Assembly: GCA_020852925.1 (NCBI GenBank)
Contig: JADYZU010000028.1
Location: 1-64,000 of the forward strand
Direction: 5' to 3'
Source: Rubellimicrobium sp.
GTDB lineage: Bacteria > Pseudomonadota > Alphaproteobacteria > Rhodobacterales > Rhodobacteraceae
Length of the DNA stretch: 64,000 nucleotides
Numbering within the stretch: position 1 is the first letter of the stretch; each line of letters starts with the position of its first letter. The translations under genes were made by a program, and so were the position numbers. The notes beneath the pieces are model-generated. The model did not search any database. It was not told the DNA's origin and saw only the letters and a program-made list of their open reading frames with translations. Positions 28,017-38,574 of this stretch are shown piece by piece.

Positions 28017-29540
28017 ATGACCGCCCCAAGCAAACCCGTCGCCCTGTGCATCCTCGATGGCTGGGGCAAGCGCGCCGAGCGTGCGGCGAACGCCCCCGCC
28101 CTGGCCCATGTGCCGACCTTCGACCGGCTCATGGCCGGATGCCCGAATGCCGAACTTGTCACCCATGGCCGCGACGTGGGCCTGCCGACCGGCCAGATGG
28201 GCAATTCCGAGGTCGGCCACACCAACATCGGCGCGGGCCGGATCGTGGCGATGGACCTTGGCCAGATCGACCTGGCGATCGAGGACGGCAGTTTCGCCTC
28301 CAATGCCGCGCTGCTCGATTTCATCGCACGGCTGAAGGCTTCGGGCGGGCGGGCGCATCTGATGGGCGTGGTCTCGGACGGGGGGGTGCATGGCCACATC
28401 GACCACCTGCGCGCCGCCATTGCCGCGATCACCGCGGCGGGGGTGCCGGTCGTCGTCCATGCCGTCACCGACGGGCGCGACGTGGCGCCCGATTCGGCGC
28501 CGGGTTTCGTCGCCGCGCTGGTCGATGGCCTGCCCGCGGACGCGCGCATCGGCACGGTGACCGGGCGCTACTACGCCATGGACCGCGACCACCGCTGGGA
28601 ACGGATCCGCCCGGCCTACGAGGCCATGGTCGCAGGCGTCGGCGCCCGCGCCGCCACGGCCATCGCCGCCGTGACGCAGGCCCACGACGCCGGCACGACC
28701 GACGAATTCATCCCCGCCACCGTGATCGGCGATTATGCGGGCATTGCCCCGGCGGACGGGTTCCTGTGCCTCAACTTCCGCGCCGACCGGGCGCGCGAAA
28801 TCCTGACCGCGCTGGGCGATCCCGCCTTCACCGGGTGGGACCGCGGCCCGGCGCCGATGCTGTCGGCGCGTCTGGGGATGGTCGATTATTCGGTCGATCT
28901 GAACGCCTTCTGGCCGGCGATGTATCCCAAGAAGAAGATCGCGAACACGCTGGGCGCCTGGGTTTCGGCGCAGGGTCTGCGCCAGTTCCGGGTGGCCGAG
29001 ACCGAGAAATACCCCCATGTCACCTTCTTCCTCAACGGCGGCGAGGAGAGGCCCTTTCCCGGCGAGGACCGCCACCTTGCCCCCTCGCCCAGGGTGGCGA
29101 CCTATGACCTCAGGCCCGAGATGTCGGCCGCCGAAGTGACCGATGCCTTCGTGGCCGCGATCGGCGCGGGCTATGACCTGATCGTGTGCAACTACGCCAA
29201 CCCCGACATGGTGGGCCACACCGGCAGCCTGCCCGCCGCCATCGCCGCCTGCGAGGCGGTGGACCGCGGCCTGGCCCGGGTCGTCGCGGCGCTGGAGGCG
29301 GCGGGCGGCGCGATGATCGTCACCGCCGACCACGGCAACTGCGAGGTGATGGTCGATCCCGTGACCGGCGGGCCGCATACCGCGCATACGACCAATCCGG
29401 TGCCGGTGATCCTGGTCGGCGGGCCGGCGGGCGCGACCCTTGCGAACGGGCGGCTGGCCGATCTGGCGCCGACGCTTCTCGATCTCATGGGAATCGCGCC
29501 GCCCCCCGACATGACCGGACAGAGCCTGATCCGCCGATGA
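28017..29540 (+). CDS. gpmI: 2,3-bisphosphoglycerate-independent phosphoglycerate mutase
   Basis: GpmI interconverts 3- and 2-phosphoglycerate with two manganese ions. The 507-residue length is normal. The metal motif ILDGWG opens the protein, the phosphorylated serine is Ser64 in GQMGNSEVGH, and VTADHGNCEVM and HTTNPVP complete the site. I chose the ATG at 28017, after GCAGGAGACCGCC. The stop overlaps the start of the EnvC-like gene (ATGA), an arrangement I recall from other alphaproteobacteria. Confidence 0.95.
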   Translation: MTAPSKPVALCILDGWGKRAERAANAPALAHVPTFDRLMAGCPNAELVTHGRDVGLPTGQMGNSEVGHTNIGAGRIVAMDLGQIDLAIEDGSFASNAALLDFIARLKASGGRAHLMGVVSDGGVHGHIDHLRAAIAAITAAGVPVVVHAVTDGRDVAPDSAPGFVAALVDGLPADARIGTVTGRYYAMDRDHRWERIRPAYEAMVAGVGARAATAIAAVTQAHDAGTTDEFIPATVIGDYAGIAPADGFLCLNFRADRAREILTALGDPAFTGWDRGPAPMLSARLGMVDYSVDLNAFWPAMYPKKKIANTLGAWVSAQGLRQFRVAETEKYPHVTFFLNGGEERPFPGEDRHLAPSPRVATYDLRPEMSAAEVTDAFVAAIGAGYDLIVCNYANPDMVGHTGSLPAAIAACEAVDRGLARVVAALEAAGGAMIVTADHGNCEVMVDPVTGGPHTAHTTNPVPVILVGGPAGATLANGRLADLAPTLLDLMGIAPPPDMTGQSLIRR

Positions 29541-30664
29541 GGCTGGCCGCCGCCCTGTGCCTCGCGCTTCTGCCCGCACCCGCCGCGCTGCGCGCCGGGG
29601 ACGACGCGGCCACGGCCGCGCGCGCCGCCGCCGCCCGGATCGGCGCGGCGGCTGCCCTGCTGGATTCGGCCTCGACGCGCGATGACCGGATCGCCTCGCT
29701 GACGGAAACCGTGCGCGCCTTCGAGGACGGCCTCGTTGCCCTGCGCCAGAGCCTGCGGCGCGCCGCGATCCGGCAGGGCGCGCTCGAGGCGGATCTGGCC
29801 GGCCGGTCCGAAGAGGTGTCACAACTTCTGGCCGTGCTCATGACCATCGGCCGCACCCCGGCGCCGGTCCTGACGCTGCACCCCGACGGCGCGCTGGGCA
29901 CGGCGCGTTCGGGCATGATCCTTGCCGATGTGACTCCGGCGCTTCAGGCGCGGGTCGACAGCCTGCGCGGCGAACTGGAGGAACTGGCCGATCTGCGCAC
30001 GATCGAGGACAGCGCCCTGCGGCAGGTCGGACAGGCGCTTGATCTGGCGCAGCGGGCACGGGCCGAACTGGCCGCGGCCGTGGCCGACCGCACCGACCTG
30101 CCGCGCCGCTTCACCGAAGACCCCGAGGCGATGGCCGCCCTCATCGGTGCGGCCGCCACCCTCGAGGCCTTTGCCGCGGGGCTGGACGCCACCGTGGGCG
30201 AGGACCTGGCGGTGATCGTGCCCGACGCCCTTGACCGCAAGGGGGCGCTGGCGCTGCCGGTGGCGGGAACCGTGGTGCGCCGCGCCGGCGAGGCCGATGC
30301 CGCCGGCACGGTCCGGCCCGGCTGGATCGTGGCCACGCGGCCGCGCGCCCTTGTCACCGCGCCGGTCGCGGCGACGGTGCGCTATCTCGGGCCGCTTCTC
30401 GATCAGGGCAATGTCGCCATCCTCGAACCCGCGCCCGATGTCCTTTTCGTGCTGGCGGGCCTGGCCGAGGTGTTCGGCGAGGTGGGCCAGATCGTGCCCG
30501 AAGGCGCCCCGATCGGCCTGATGGGCGGGACGATGCCCGACGCGGGCGCAATTCTGGGTGATGATGCGGGCGCCGGCGGCCTTGCCCAGACAGAGACCCT
30601 TTATCTCGAGGTCAGGGAAGGGCAATCTGCCGCAGATCCCGCGACCTGGTTCGTGACAGGCTAG
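29537..30664 (+). CDS. EnvC-like murein hydrolase activator (LytM domain)
   Basis: The 375-residue exported protein has a signal peptide (about 1-20), a long Ala-rich coiled coil (about 22-210) and a C-terminal LytM/M23-type domain (about 230-370) with LALPVAGTVVRR, RPRALVTAPVAATVRYLGP and TLYLEVREG. EnvC-type proteins do not cut peptidoglycan themselves; they activate amidases at the division site. The zinc ligands of active M23 enzymes are not evident (LYLEVREG where LHYEIR-like appears), which fits an activator. ctpA follows 14 bases on. Confidence 0.8.
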   Translation: MRLAAALCLALLPAPAALRAGDDAATAARAAAARIGAAAALLDSASTRDDRIASLTETVRAFEDGLVALRQSLRRAAIRQGALEADLAGRSEEVSQLLAVLMTIGRTPAPVLTLHPDGALGTARSGMILADVTPALQARVDSLRGELEELADLRTIEDSALRQVGQALDLAQRARAELAAAVADRTDLPRRFTEDPEAMAALIGAAATLEAFAAGLDATVGEDLAVIVPDALDRKGALALPVAGTVVRRAGEADAAGTVRPGWIVATRPRALVTAPVAATVRYLGPLLDQGNVAILEPAPDVLFVLAGLAEVFGEVGQIVPEGAPIGLMGGTMPDAGAILGDDAGAGGLAQTETLYLEVREGQSAADPATWFVTG

Positions 30665-30678
30665 ACTGAGGCACCCCT

Positions 30679-32019
30679 ATGAAGAAAATCGTGCTGGCCG
30701 CCGGTGGCGGAATCCTCCTCGGACTTGCGGTCACCACGCAGGTGGCGGGACCGCTGATCGCGCAGGAGGCGGCGGCCAACCAGAGCGTCTATCAGCAGCT
30801 TGACCTGTTCGGCGACATCTTTCAGCGCATCCGCGCCGATTACGTCGAAGAGGTCGAGCCCTCGGACCTGATCGAGGCGGCGATCAACGGCATGCTCTCG
30901 TCGCTCGATCCGCATTCGAGCTATCTCTCGGCCGAGGATGCGGCCCGGATGCGCACCCAGACGCGCGGCGAATTCGGGGGGCTTGGCCTTGAGGTCACGC
31001 AGGAGGATGGCTGGGTCAAGGTCATCTCGCCGATGGACGGCACCCCGGCCGAAGCGGCGGGACTCATGGCCGGCGATTTCATCACCGCCGTGAACGGAGA
31101 GACCCTGATGGGCATGACCCTCGACGCGGCGGTGACGCTGCTGAAGGGGCCGGCCGGATCCGAAGTGACGATCACCGTCGCGCGCGAAGGCACGCCCGAG
31201 CCCTTTGACGTGACGCTGGTGCGCGACATGATCGAACTGACCGCGGCGCGCGCCCGCCTCGAAGGTGAGACGGTGGTGCTGCGCGTGACCACCTTCTCGG
31301 ACCAGACCTTCGACCAGATGGCCGCGGGCCTTGCCGCGCAGATCGAACTTGCCGGCGGGATCGAGAACGTGAACGGCATCGTCCTTGACCTGCGCAACAA
31401 TCCCGGCGGCCTGCTCAACCAGGCGGTGCTGGTGTCGGACGCCTTCCTCGACGCGGGCGAGATCGTCTCGACCAGGGGGCGCGGCAATGTGGTGGGCGAC
31501 CGGTTCAATGCCTCGCCGGGCGATCTGGCCCAGGGGCTGCCCATCGTGGTGCTGGTCAATGGCGGCACCGCCTCGGCCTCGGAAATCGTCGCGGGCGCGC
31601 TTCAGGACCATCGTCGCGCGGTGGTGGTCGGCACCCAGAGCTTTGGCAAGGGATCGGTGCAGACGCTGATGCCGCTTCAGGGCGATGCGGCGATGCGGCT
31701 GACGACCGCGCTTTATTACACACCCTCGGGCCGGTCGATCCAGGCACTGGGCATCTCGCCCGATATCGTCGTGCAACAGCCCCTGCCCGATGCCGACGCT
31801 GCCGGAGTGGTCGAGGAGGGCTTTCACGAGGCCGACCTGCGCGGCGCCTTCGGCAACACCACCCTGACCGAGGACGAGGCCCGCCAGCTCGAGGAGGAGC
31901 GCGCCCGTGCCGAGGCCGCCGCCGCCCTGCGCGCCGAGGACTATCAGCTGGCCTATGCGATCGACATCCTGCGCGGGCTCTCGACCCTGGGCGCGATCCG
32001 CCCCGTGTCCGCACAATGA
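30679..32019 (+). CDS. ctpA: C-terminal processing protease (S41 family)
   Basis: The 446-residue periplasmic protease has a signal/anchor (about 1-26), a PDZ domain (about 85-175, [17 protein letters not shown]) and the S41 catalytic core. The Ser-Lys dyad is in TASASE (Ser299/301) and SFGKGS (Lys324). CtpA trims or degrades envelope proteins, often cell-wall hydrolases; the EnvC-like activator encoded just upstream makes a role in wall turnover plausible, as inference. It overlaps rppH by 4 bases. Confidence 0.92.
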   Translation: MKKIVLAAGGGILLGLAVTTQVAGPLIAQEAAANQSVYQQLDLFGDIFQRIRADYVEEVEPSDLIEAAINGMLSSLDPHSSYLSAEDAARMRTQTRGEFGGLGLEVTQEDGWVKVISPMDGTPAEAAGLMAGDFITAVNGETLMGMTLDAAVTLLKGPAGSEVTITVAREGTPEPFDVTLVRDMIELTAARARLEGETVVLRVTTFSDQTFDQMAAGLAAQIELAGGIENVNGIVLDLRNNPGGLLNQAVLVSDAFLDAGEIVSTRGRGNVVGDRFNASPGDLAQGLPIVVLVNGGTASASEIVAGALQDHRRAVVVGTQSFGKGSVQTLMPLQGDAAMRLTTALYYTPSGRSIQALGISPDIVVQQPLPDADAAGVVEEGFHEADLRGAFGNTTLTEDEARQLEEERARAEAAAALRAEDYQLAYAIDILRGLSTLGAIRPVSAQ

Positions 32020-32543
32020 CCGGCGCGCGCGCGATGACCCCGGAGGAAATCGCGCGCCTGCCGTGGCGCCCCTGCGTGGGGGTCATGCTGGCCAATCGCG
32101 CCGGGCAGGTCTTTGTCGGGCAGCGGCGCGACCGTTTCCGCGACGCCTGGCAGATGCCGCAGGGCGGCATCGACCCCGGCGAGGACGTACAGGCCGCCGC
32201 GCTGCGGGAATTGCACGAGGAAACCGGCATTCCGCCCGCCCTTGTCCGGATCGAGGCGATGACCGCCGAACCGATCCCCTACGACCTGCCGCCCGAGGTG
32301 GTGCCCGGCTTCTGGGGCGGGCGCTATCGCGGGCAGGCGCAGACCTGGGTGCTGATGCGGTTCCTGGGGCAGGATGCGGATATCGACATCGCCACGCCCG
32401 AGCCCGAGTTTTCCGCCTGGCGCTGGTGCGCGGTCGGGGAGCTGGTCGCCAACATCGTGCCGTTCAAGCGCGCGGTCTACGAAAGGGTGGTCGCCGAACT
32501 GGGGCCGCGGGCGGCGGCGGCACCGGAGGTGCCGGGACCATGA
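32016..32543 (+). CDS. rppH: RNA pyrophosphohydrolase (Nudix)
   Basis: RppH removes pyrophosphate from 5' triphosphate RNA and triggers decay; in alphaproteobacteria the same family also cleaves diadenosine polyphosphates. The Nudix box starts at Gly50 (GGIDPGE) and ends with RELHEETG (64-71). The 175-residue form starts at 32016, overlapping the ctpA stop; an in-frame ATG at 32034 gives an N-terminus closer to other RppH. Neither has a clear ribosome site, so coupling to ctpA is likely. Confidence 0.9.
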   Translation: MTGARAMTPEEIARLPWRPCVGVMLANRAGQVFVGQRRDRFRDAWQMPQGGIDPGEDVQAAALRELHEETGIPPALVRIEAMTAEPIPYDLPPEVVPGFWGGRYRGQAQTWVLMRFLGQDADIDIATPEPEFSAWRWCAVGELVANIVPFKRAVYERVVAELGPRAAAAPEVPGP

Positions 32544-33964
32544 CCGCGGACACCGCCCCTCCGCCTGCGGATCCGGCGGTTGCCGTCGCCGCGGCCTTCG
32601 AGGCCCAGCGCCTGACCCGCGACGCCCGGCGCACGGGTTTCGATCTGACCGCACGGCGGGCCGCGCTGCGGGCGCTGTCGCAGGCGCTGCGCCGCGAGGA
32701 ACGCGCGATCATCGCCGCCCTTGCCGCCGATTTCGGCAAGCCCGAGGCCGAGACCCTGCTGACCGAGATCCTTCCCGTCCAGCACGAGATCCGCCACGCC
32801 CTGCGCCACCTGCGCCGCTGGATGCGGCCGCGACGGGTGCGGCCGACGCTGGCCACCATCGGCACAAGCGCCCGCATCGTGCCGCAGCCGCGCGGCGTCT
32901 GCCTCATCATCGCACCGTGGAATTATCCGCTGAACCTGTGCCTCGGGCCGCTGGTATCCTGCCTTGCCGCCGGCAACAGCGCGGTGATCAAGCCATCCGA
33001 ACTCACCCCGGCCACTTCAGCGCTGATTGCGGGGCTGGTCGCGCGCACCTTCGCGCCCGATCTTGTCACCGTGGTCGAGGGCGGGGCGGATACGGTCAGG
33101 GCACTCATGGCGCATCCGTTCGACCATGTGTTCTTCACCGGCAGCGCCGCCGTCGGGCGCGAGGTGATGGCCATGGCCGCGCGCCACCCGACCTCGGTCA
33201 CGCTCGAGCTTGGAGGCAAGTCGCCGGTGATCGTCGGGCCGGATGCCGACATCGCCCGCACCGCCGCCTGGATCGCCTTCGGCAAGTTCGCGAACGCGGG
33301 CCAGACCTGCATCGCCCCGGATCACCTGTTCGTCCACGAATCGGTGCATGATGCGCTGATCGCGGCGCTGAAGAGGCGGATCGGCGCGATCAGCGGCCCC
33401 GATGGCGCGGGCCCGCATCTTGCCCGCATCGTGAGCGACCGGCACGCCGACCGCCTTGCCGCGATGCGCGCCGGGGCCGAGGCGCAGGGCGCGACGATCA
33501 TTGCCGGGGGCGTGCAGGCGGGGCGATCGGTCGGCCCCGCGCTCCTGTCCGGGATGCCCGAGGGCAGCACCCTTGCCCGCGAAGAGATCTTCGGCCCGCT
33601 CCTGCCGGTCATCCCCTACAGCGACATCGGCGACGTGATCGCCCGCATCAATGACGGGCCGGCGCCGCTTGCGCTTTATGTCTTTGGCCGCGACCGCGCC
33701 CGGACGGCGCGCATCCTGGCCGCAACCACGTCGGGCGGGGCGGCGGTGAACCTGACCGTGGCGCATTTCACCCATTCCCGCCTGCCCTTCGGCGGGGTCG
33801 GGGCCTCGGGGACCGGGGCGGCGCATGGCGTGCACGGGTTCCGCACCTTCAGCCACGAGCGTGCGGTGATCGAGAACCGCTTCTCGCCGCTGCCACTGGT
33901 CTTTGCGCCTTACCACCGGCTGCGCCGCACCCTGATCCGCCTCGCCGCGCGCCATCTTGGCTGA
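32540..33964 (+). CDS. Aldehyde dehydrogenase family protein
   Basis: The 474-residue protein is a NAD(P)-dependent aldehyde dehydrogenase of the shorter, class 3-like group (coniferyl or fatty aldehyde type). It has APWNYPLNL, the catalytic glutamate segment LELGGKSP, the catalytic Cys257 in [10 protein letters not shown] and [10 protein letters not shown]. Two hydrophobic C-terminal runs may tether it to membrane. It overlaps rppH by 4 bases. The substrate cannot be read from sequence. Confidence 0.85.
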   Translation: MTADTAPPPADPAVAVAAAFEAQRLTRDARRTGFDLTARRAALRALSQALRREERAIIAALAADFGKPEAETLLTEILPVQHEIRHALRHLRRWMRPRRVRPTLATIGTSARIVPQPRGVCLIIAPWNYPLNLCLGPLVSCLAAGNSAVIKPSELTPATSALIAGLVARTFAPDLVTVVEGGADTVRALMAHPFDHVFFTGSAAVGREVMAMAARHPTSVTLELGGKSPVIVGPDADIARTAAWIAFGKFANAGQTCIAPDHLFVHESVHDALIAALKRRIGAISGPDGAGPHLARIVSDRHADRLAAMRAGAEAQGATIIAGGVQAGRSVGPALLSGMPEGSTLAREEIFGPLLPVIPYSDIGDVIARINDGPAPLALYVFGRDRARTARILAATTSGGAAVNLTVAHFTHSRLPFGGVGASGTGAAHGVHGFRTFSHERAVIENRFSPLPLVFAPYHRLRRTLIRLAARHLG

Positions 33965-34058
33965 GGCGCTGTGCCCGCGCCAACCCTGGCGCAACAATTC
34001 CCGCAAAACCGCCCGGCAGGAACTGGACCCCACAGCGCGTTTGCGGTTGACTGGGCGC

Positions 34059-36176
34059 ATGTCCCGCCTCATCGCGCTCTGCCTTCCTGCGGCCCTTGCC
34101 ACCGTTGCCGCTGCCACCACCGCCGCCGCCGAACCTGCGGCCTGGGGCATGAACAGCTATGGCATTCCGGGGCTGGTCGACATGCCGCAGGCCATGCCGG
34201 CCGGCGACGGCGACCTTGCCTTCACCACCAGCCATTTCGTCAACCAGACCCGCAACACCCTGTCCTTCCAGATCAGCCCGCGCCTGACCGGGGCCTTCCG
34301 CTATTCGCTGCTTTACGGGATCGACCGCTATGAAAACGGGGTGATCTACCCCTACATCTTTGACCGCAGCTTTTCGCTCCAGTTCCTGATCGCGCCCGAG
34401 TCGCGGCATTTCCCGGCGCTGGCGATCGGGTTGAACGATTTTCTCGGCACCGGAATCTATGCCTCGGAATACCTGGTGGCGACGCGCAGCCTTGGCGACC
34501 GGCTGCGTCTGTCGGCCGGGATCGGCTGGGGCCGGCTGGCGGGGGTGGGAAGTTTCGACAATCCGCTCTCGTTCTTCGGCGAGGAATGGGAGACGCGGAT
34601 TCCGCGCCAGTCCGGGACGAACATGGGCGGCCTTCTCGAGTCGCAGGCCTGGTTCCACGGGCCGGCCGCCCTGTTTGGCGGGGTCGAATGGCGCCCCGAC
34701 GACAACTGGACCCTGATCGCGGAATACTCGTCGGACGCCTACCCCTACGAAAGCCCCGCCGTGTTCGAGCGCCGCTCGCCCCTGAACCTGGGCCTGCGTT
34801 ACCGGCTGGGCGATCACTGGACGCTCGGGGCGCAATATCTTCATGGCTCGGAACTCGGCGTGCAGGTGACATGGGCGATGAACCCGGATCGCCCGCCGCA
34901 CCCTTCCGGGCTCGAGCCGATGCCGCCCCTCGTGCAGGCCCGCGACCCGGGGGCTGCGGCAAGCCGGGATGCCACGCCCGACGCGACCGCACGCCTTGCC
35001 GCACAGGCGCGGGCGGCCCTGACCGCGCAGGGGCTGACGCTGCACGGGCTGGCCGTCACCGGCGACGAGGCCCGGATCGAGATCGAGAACGACAGCTATC
35101 CCGCCGCCGCGCAGGCCATCGGCCGCGCCGCCCGCGCACTGAGCGGCATCCTGCCCGCGCAGGTCGGGACGTTCCGGATCGTCATCGTCGAATCGGGGAT
35201 GCCCGCGGCCGAGGCCGTGCTGTCGCGCGGCGATCTCGAGGAACTGGAATTCGCCTTTGACGGCGCCTGGCAGATGCAGGCGCGCAGCAGCGTCGGCGAT
35301 CCCGGATCCGGCACCGATCCGCTGCCCGGCCTGTTCCCGCGCTTTTCCTGGGGGATCGACCCCTATCTCGCGCCCGCGCTCTTTGACCCGGACGCACCGC
35401 TGCGCGCCGATCTGGGGATTGATGTCTCGGCCGCGTGGGAAGTGCGGCCGGGTCTCGTGTTCTCGGGGATCCTGCGGCAGCCGATCCTGGGCAACCTTGA
35501 CGAATCGACCCGCGAATCGACTTCGGTGCTGCCGCATGTCCGTTCGGACGGATGGCTTTATGACAAGGCCGACACGCAACTGTCGCGCCTCACGGGTGCC
35601 TGGTATTTCCGTCCCGGCGGGGATCTGTTCGGCCGCGTCACCGCCGGCCTTCTGGAACCCATGTTCGCCGGCGTCTCGGCCGAAGTGCTGTGGTATCCGA
35701 TCGACAGCCGGATCGCGCTGGGGGCCGAGATCGCCCATGTCGTGCAGCGCGACTACGATCAGGGGTTCGGCCTGCTTGATTACGAGGTCACGACCGGCCA
35801 CCTGTCGGGATATTGGGACATCGGTGGCGGCTATCAGGCCCAACTCGACCTTGGCCGCTATCTTGCCGGCGACTGGGGCGCGACACTGTCGCTTGACCGG
35901 CGGTTCGACAATGGCTGGAGCGTGGGGGCCTTTGCCACGCTCACCGATGTGCCCTTCGGCGACTTTGGCGAAGGATCCTTCGACAAGGGCATCCGCATCA
36001 CCATGCCGATAGGCTGGATCGGCGGACAGGCGACGCGCGATGCGCGCACCCTTGTGATCCATCCGGTGCAGCGTGACGGCGGCGCGCGCCTTGATGTGGA
36101 CGGGCGCCTCTACGAGGTGCTGCGTCCCACCCATGGCGGCGCGATCGCCGATGGCTGGGCGCGGTTCTGGCGCTGA
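34059..36176 (+). CDS. YjbH-family outer-membrane exopolysaccharide protein
   Basis: The 705-residue protein has a signal peptide ending in AAAEPAA and a body with the features of YjbH: NSYGIPGLVDMPQA at the N-terminus, many beta strands ending in aromatic residues, and the C-terminal YDQGFGLLDYEVTTGHLSGYW and KGIRITMPIGW. YjbH is thought to be a double beta-barrel in the outer membrane that helps export a polysaccharide. It is convergent with the Wzc-like gene with 27 bases between. No yjbEFG partners are present. Confidence 0.85.
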   Translation: MSRLIALCLPAALATVAAATTAAAEPAAWGMNSYGIPGLVDMPQAMPAGDGDLAFTTSHFVNQTRNTLSFQISPRLTGAFRYSLLYGIDRYENGVIYPYIFDRSFSLQFLIAPESRHFPALAIGLNDFLGTGIYASEYLVATRSLGDRLRLSAGIGWGRLAGVGSFDNPLSFFGEEWETRIPRQSGTNMGGLLESQAWFHGPAALFGGVEWRPDDNWTLIAEYSSDAYPYESPAVFERRSPLNLGLRYRLGDHWTLGAQYLHGSELGVQVTWAMNPDRPPHPSGLEPMPPLVQARDPGAAASRDATPDATARLAAQARAALTAQGLTLHGLAVTGDEARIEIENDSYPAAAQAIGRAARALSGILPAQVGTFRIVIVESGMPAAEAVLSRGDLEELEFAFDGAWQMQARSSVGDPGSGTDPLPGLFPRFSWGIDPYLAPALFDPDAPLRADLGIDVSAAWEVRPGLVFSGILRQPILGNLDESTRESTSVLPHVRSDGWLYDKADTQLSRLTGAWYFRPGGDLFGRVTAGLLEPMFAGVSAEVLWYPIDSRIALGAEIAHVVQRDYDQGFGLLDYEVTTGHLSGYWDIGGGYQAQLDLGRYLAGDWGATLSLDRRFDNGWSVGAFATLTDVPFGDFGEGSFDKGIRITMPIGWIGGQATRDARTLVIHPVQRDGGARLDVDGRLYEVLRPTHGGAIADGWARFWR

Positions 36177-36203
36177 ACCGGCGGTTGCCGGGGTGCCTGG
36201 GCC

Positions 36204-38354
36204 TCAGGCCTCGTAATAGCCGCGGGCATAGCGCGAATAGGCGCCGTAATGCCCGCCATAGCCATAGCGACGCATCCCTTTGGGGTCGATCTGCGACAGC
36301 ACAAGGCCGGTGACATTCACGTTCACCGTGCGCAACTGCTTCAATCCCTCGGCCACCTGCGCGCGCGTGGTGCGGTCCCAGTTGACGGTATAGATCACCG
36401 CATCCGCCAGCGGCGCGATCACCCGCGCATCGGGCACGACCAGGACCGGCGGCGTATCGAGGATCACATAATCGTATTCCTCGCGCAGCCGCGTCATCAA
36501 CTCGCGGAAACTTTCGGACGAAAACACGTCGGCGGCGTTGATCGACGACTTTTCGCCCATGAGAACGTCGACCTTCAGCACCGGGTGGCGCCAGACCGCC
36601 TCGGAGAGCGGGGTCTTGTGCGAGATCACCGACAACACGCCAGGGTGTTTCGAGGCTTCGGGGAAATAGTCGGTGAAGGTGCGGCGGCGGATGTCGCCCT
36701 CGACCAGGATCACCTTCTTGTCCAGCCCGGCCAGATTCTGCGCCAGCGCGATCGCCTGCGTGGTCTTGCCCTCGCCGGGGATCGAGGAGGTGGACAGGAT
36801 CACCCGTGGCGGCTGGTCCACGTTCGACAGCAGGATCGAGGTGCGCAGGTTGCGGATCGCCTCGGCGGCGGCGGAGGTGGGCTTGTCCGACAGATAGGCG
36901 ATGGTGTCGCGCCGGGTGCGCGCGGGAATGCGCGGCACCTGCCCCAGGACGGTGATGCCGGTGCGCTGTTCCAGATCGTCGGCGGTGCGGAACGTGTTCT
37001 GCAACATCTCGCGGACAAGGACGATGGCCGCCCCCGTCATGAGCCCGAGCAACAGCGAGATGGCCAGGATCATCGCCTTGCGCGGCGCGACCTGATCGGC
37101 CTCGACCGCCTCGTTGAGGATGCGGGCATCGGCCTGATGCCCGCCGATCTGGAGCGAGGTTTCCTTCAGCCGGGTCAGGAAGGTGTCGTAAAGCAGCCGC
37201 GTCGCCGCAAGATCCTCTTCGCGCTGGGTGATCTCGGCCAGCGCGGCATTCTGCGTCGCGACCTGCGCCGACAGGGCCGCCACTTCGCCCGCGACGGTGG
37301 TCGCCGCCTCGGCAAGGCGGGTCCGGTCGATCTGGGCCTGCGCGCGCACCTGTTCGAACCGGCGGTCGAAACGCAGCACGGCGGCCTGATCGCCGCCGTC
37401 GGCCGCCTCGACCAGCGCCCGCAACTGCGCATCGTTCGCCGCCTCGGCGCGCGCCGAACGGCTGGCGTCGGCGGCGGCCTCGATCCGCGCCACCGCGGCC
37501 TCGGCCCCGGCAAGGGCGGTGTCGGCCTCGAACTTGCGGGCCTCGGCCGCGGTCGCCTGCGTGGTGAGGGCGGCAACCCCCGCCGCGGTGGTCAGCGCGC
37601 TTTGCGACTGCAGCGCATTGATTTCGGCCTGCCCCGCGTCAAGATCGCGGCCAAGCTCGGCCGTCCGTTCGGACAGCCAGACCGCTGCGGTCTCGGTCGC
37701 TTCGGACTTCTGCGCGATCTGGTCGTCGCGATAGACCTGCGCCAGCGTGTTGGCGATCATGACCGCATCCTCGGGCGTGCCGACCGTGGCCGAGATGCTG
37801 AACAGGTAGGATTGCCGGGTGGCCGAAGTGGTGATCGCCTCCTGCACGGCGGTGATCGTCTCTTCGCGCTGCTGCGCGGCGTCCGGGACGGGTTCGGGCA
37901 CGGGGGCCTCGGCCCCGGTGACGCGCCGAATCAGCTCCGCCGCAGTTCCGGCGATGTCGAAGCGGGTCCGGGGCGGGGCGATCCAGCGGTTGAAACCCGG
38001 ATTCGCCGTCAGGTTCAGCCGGTCGACAAGCTGCCCGATCAGGGCGCGCGACCGGATCACCTCCATCTCGGTATTGAGCGAAGTCTGGTCGCCCGAAACC
38101 CCCGAAAAGACCGCGCCCAGATCAATGGCCGGCGAATTCTGAAGATTGACGGCCAGCGAGGCGGTGGCGCGAAATTGCGGATCGACCAGATTCGTCGCGT
38201 GATACCAGCCGTATCCGCCTGCGACGATTGCACACAGCGCAATGACGATCTTGCCGCGCCACAATGTGCGGGCCAGTGCCAGCAGGTCGATCTCGTCACG
38301 GTCGCCTTCGGGATTTTCCCCCACGGGACGGCGGTCGTCGGTCCTGGTCTGCAT
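36204..38354 (-). CDS. Polysaccharide co-polymerase / tyrosine autokinase (Wzc/ExoP family)
   Basis: The 716-residue protein has an N-terminal membrane helix (about 35-55), a Wzz domain, a long coiled-coil region (about 220-400), a second helix (about 435-455) and a C-terminal BY-kinase. Walker A' is SSIPGEGKTT (about 520-530), Walker A-like VEGDIRR follows, then VILDTPPVL. The tail holds a cluster of seven tyrosines within the last 20 residues, the usual autophosphorylation sites. I use the ATG at 38354, after GAGGGGAAAG, over a GTG at 38378. It controls chain length and export of a polysaccharide. No glycosyltransferases lie nearby, so the sugar genes must be elsewhere. Confidence 0.9.
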   Translation of the reverse strand: MQTRTDDRRPVGENPEGDRDEIDLLALARTLWRGKIVIALCAIVAGGYGWYHATNLVDPQFRATASLAVNLQNSPAIDLGAVFSGVSGDQTSLNTEMEVIRSRALIGQLVDRLNLTANPGFNRWIAPPRTRFDIAGTAAELIRRVTGAEAPVPEPVPDAAQQREETITAVQEAITTSATRQSYLFSISATVGTPEDAVMIANTLAQVYRDDQIAQKSEATETAAVWLSERTAELGRDLDAGQAEINALQSQSALTTAAGVAALTTQATAAEARKFEADTALAGAEAAVARIEAAADASRSARAEAANDAQLRALVEAADGGDQAAVLRFDRRFEQVRAQAQIDRTRLAEAATTVAGEVAALSAQVATQNAALAEITQREEDLAATRLLYDTFLTRLKETSLQIGGHQADARILNEAVEADQVAPRKAMILAISLLLGLMTGAAIVLVREMLQNTFRTADDLEQRTGITVLGQVPRIPARTRRDTIAYLSDKPTSAAAEAIRNLRTSILLSNVDQPPRVILSTSSIPGEGKTTQAIALAQNLAGLDKKVILVEGDIRRRTFTDYFPEASKHPGVLSVISHKTPLSEAVWRHPVLKVDVLMGEKSSINAADVFSSESFRELMTRLREEYDYVILDTPPVLVVPDARVIAPLADAVIYTVNWDRTTRAQVAEGLKQLRTVNVNVTGLVLSQIDPKGMRRYGYGGHYGAYSRYARGYYEA

Positions 38355-38574
38355 TGCCGGTCTTTCCCCTCGCATCACGCTGCGGTTAGCGGTTGCCCGG
38401 CCATCAGGTCAAGCACTTGGCCCATCTTCTGGCATCACATTGCGGCAATTGCCATCCTCTGCCCGTCTGGATGGGAATGGGGCCATTGTGCGGGTTCATG
38501 CCATCTGCCCGCAGCGGCGGAAACCTGATAGGATCGGTCCCACGTCGCCCCCTGCCCCAGCCGAGGACATGATC

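Noticed and set aside
36249-38528. Long plus-strand frame opposite the Wzc-like gene
   Set aside because: Antisense shadow; the Wzc-like gene has Walker motifs and a tyrosine tail.
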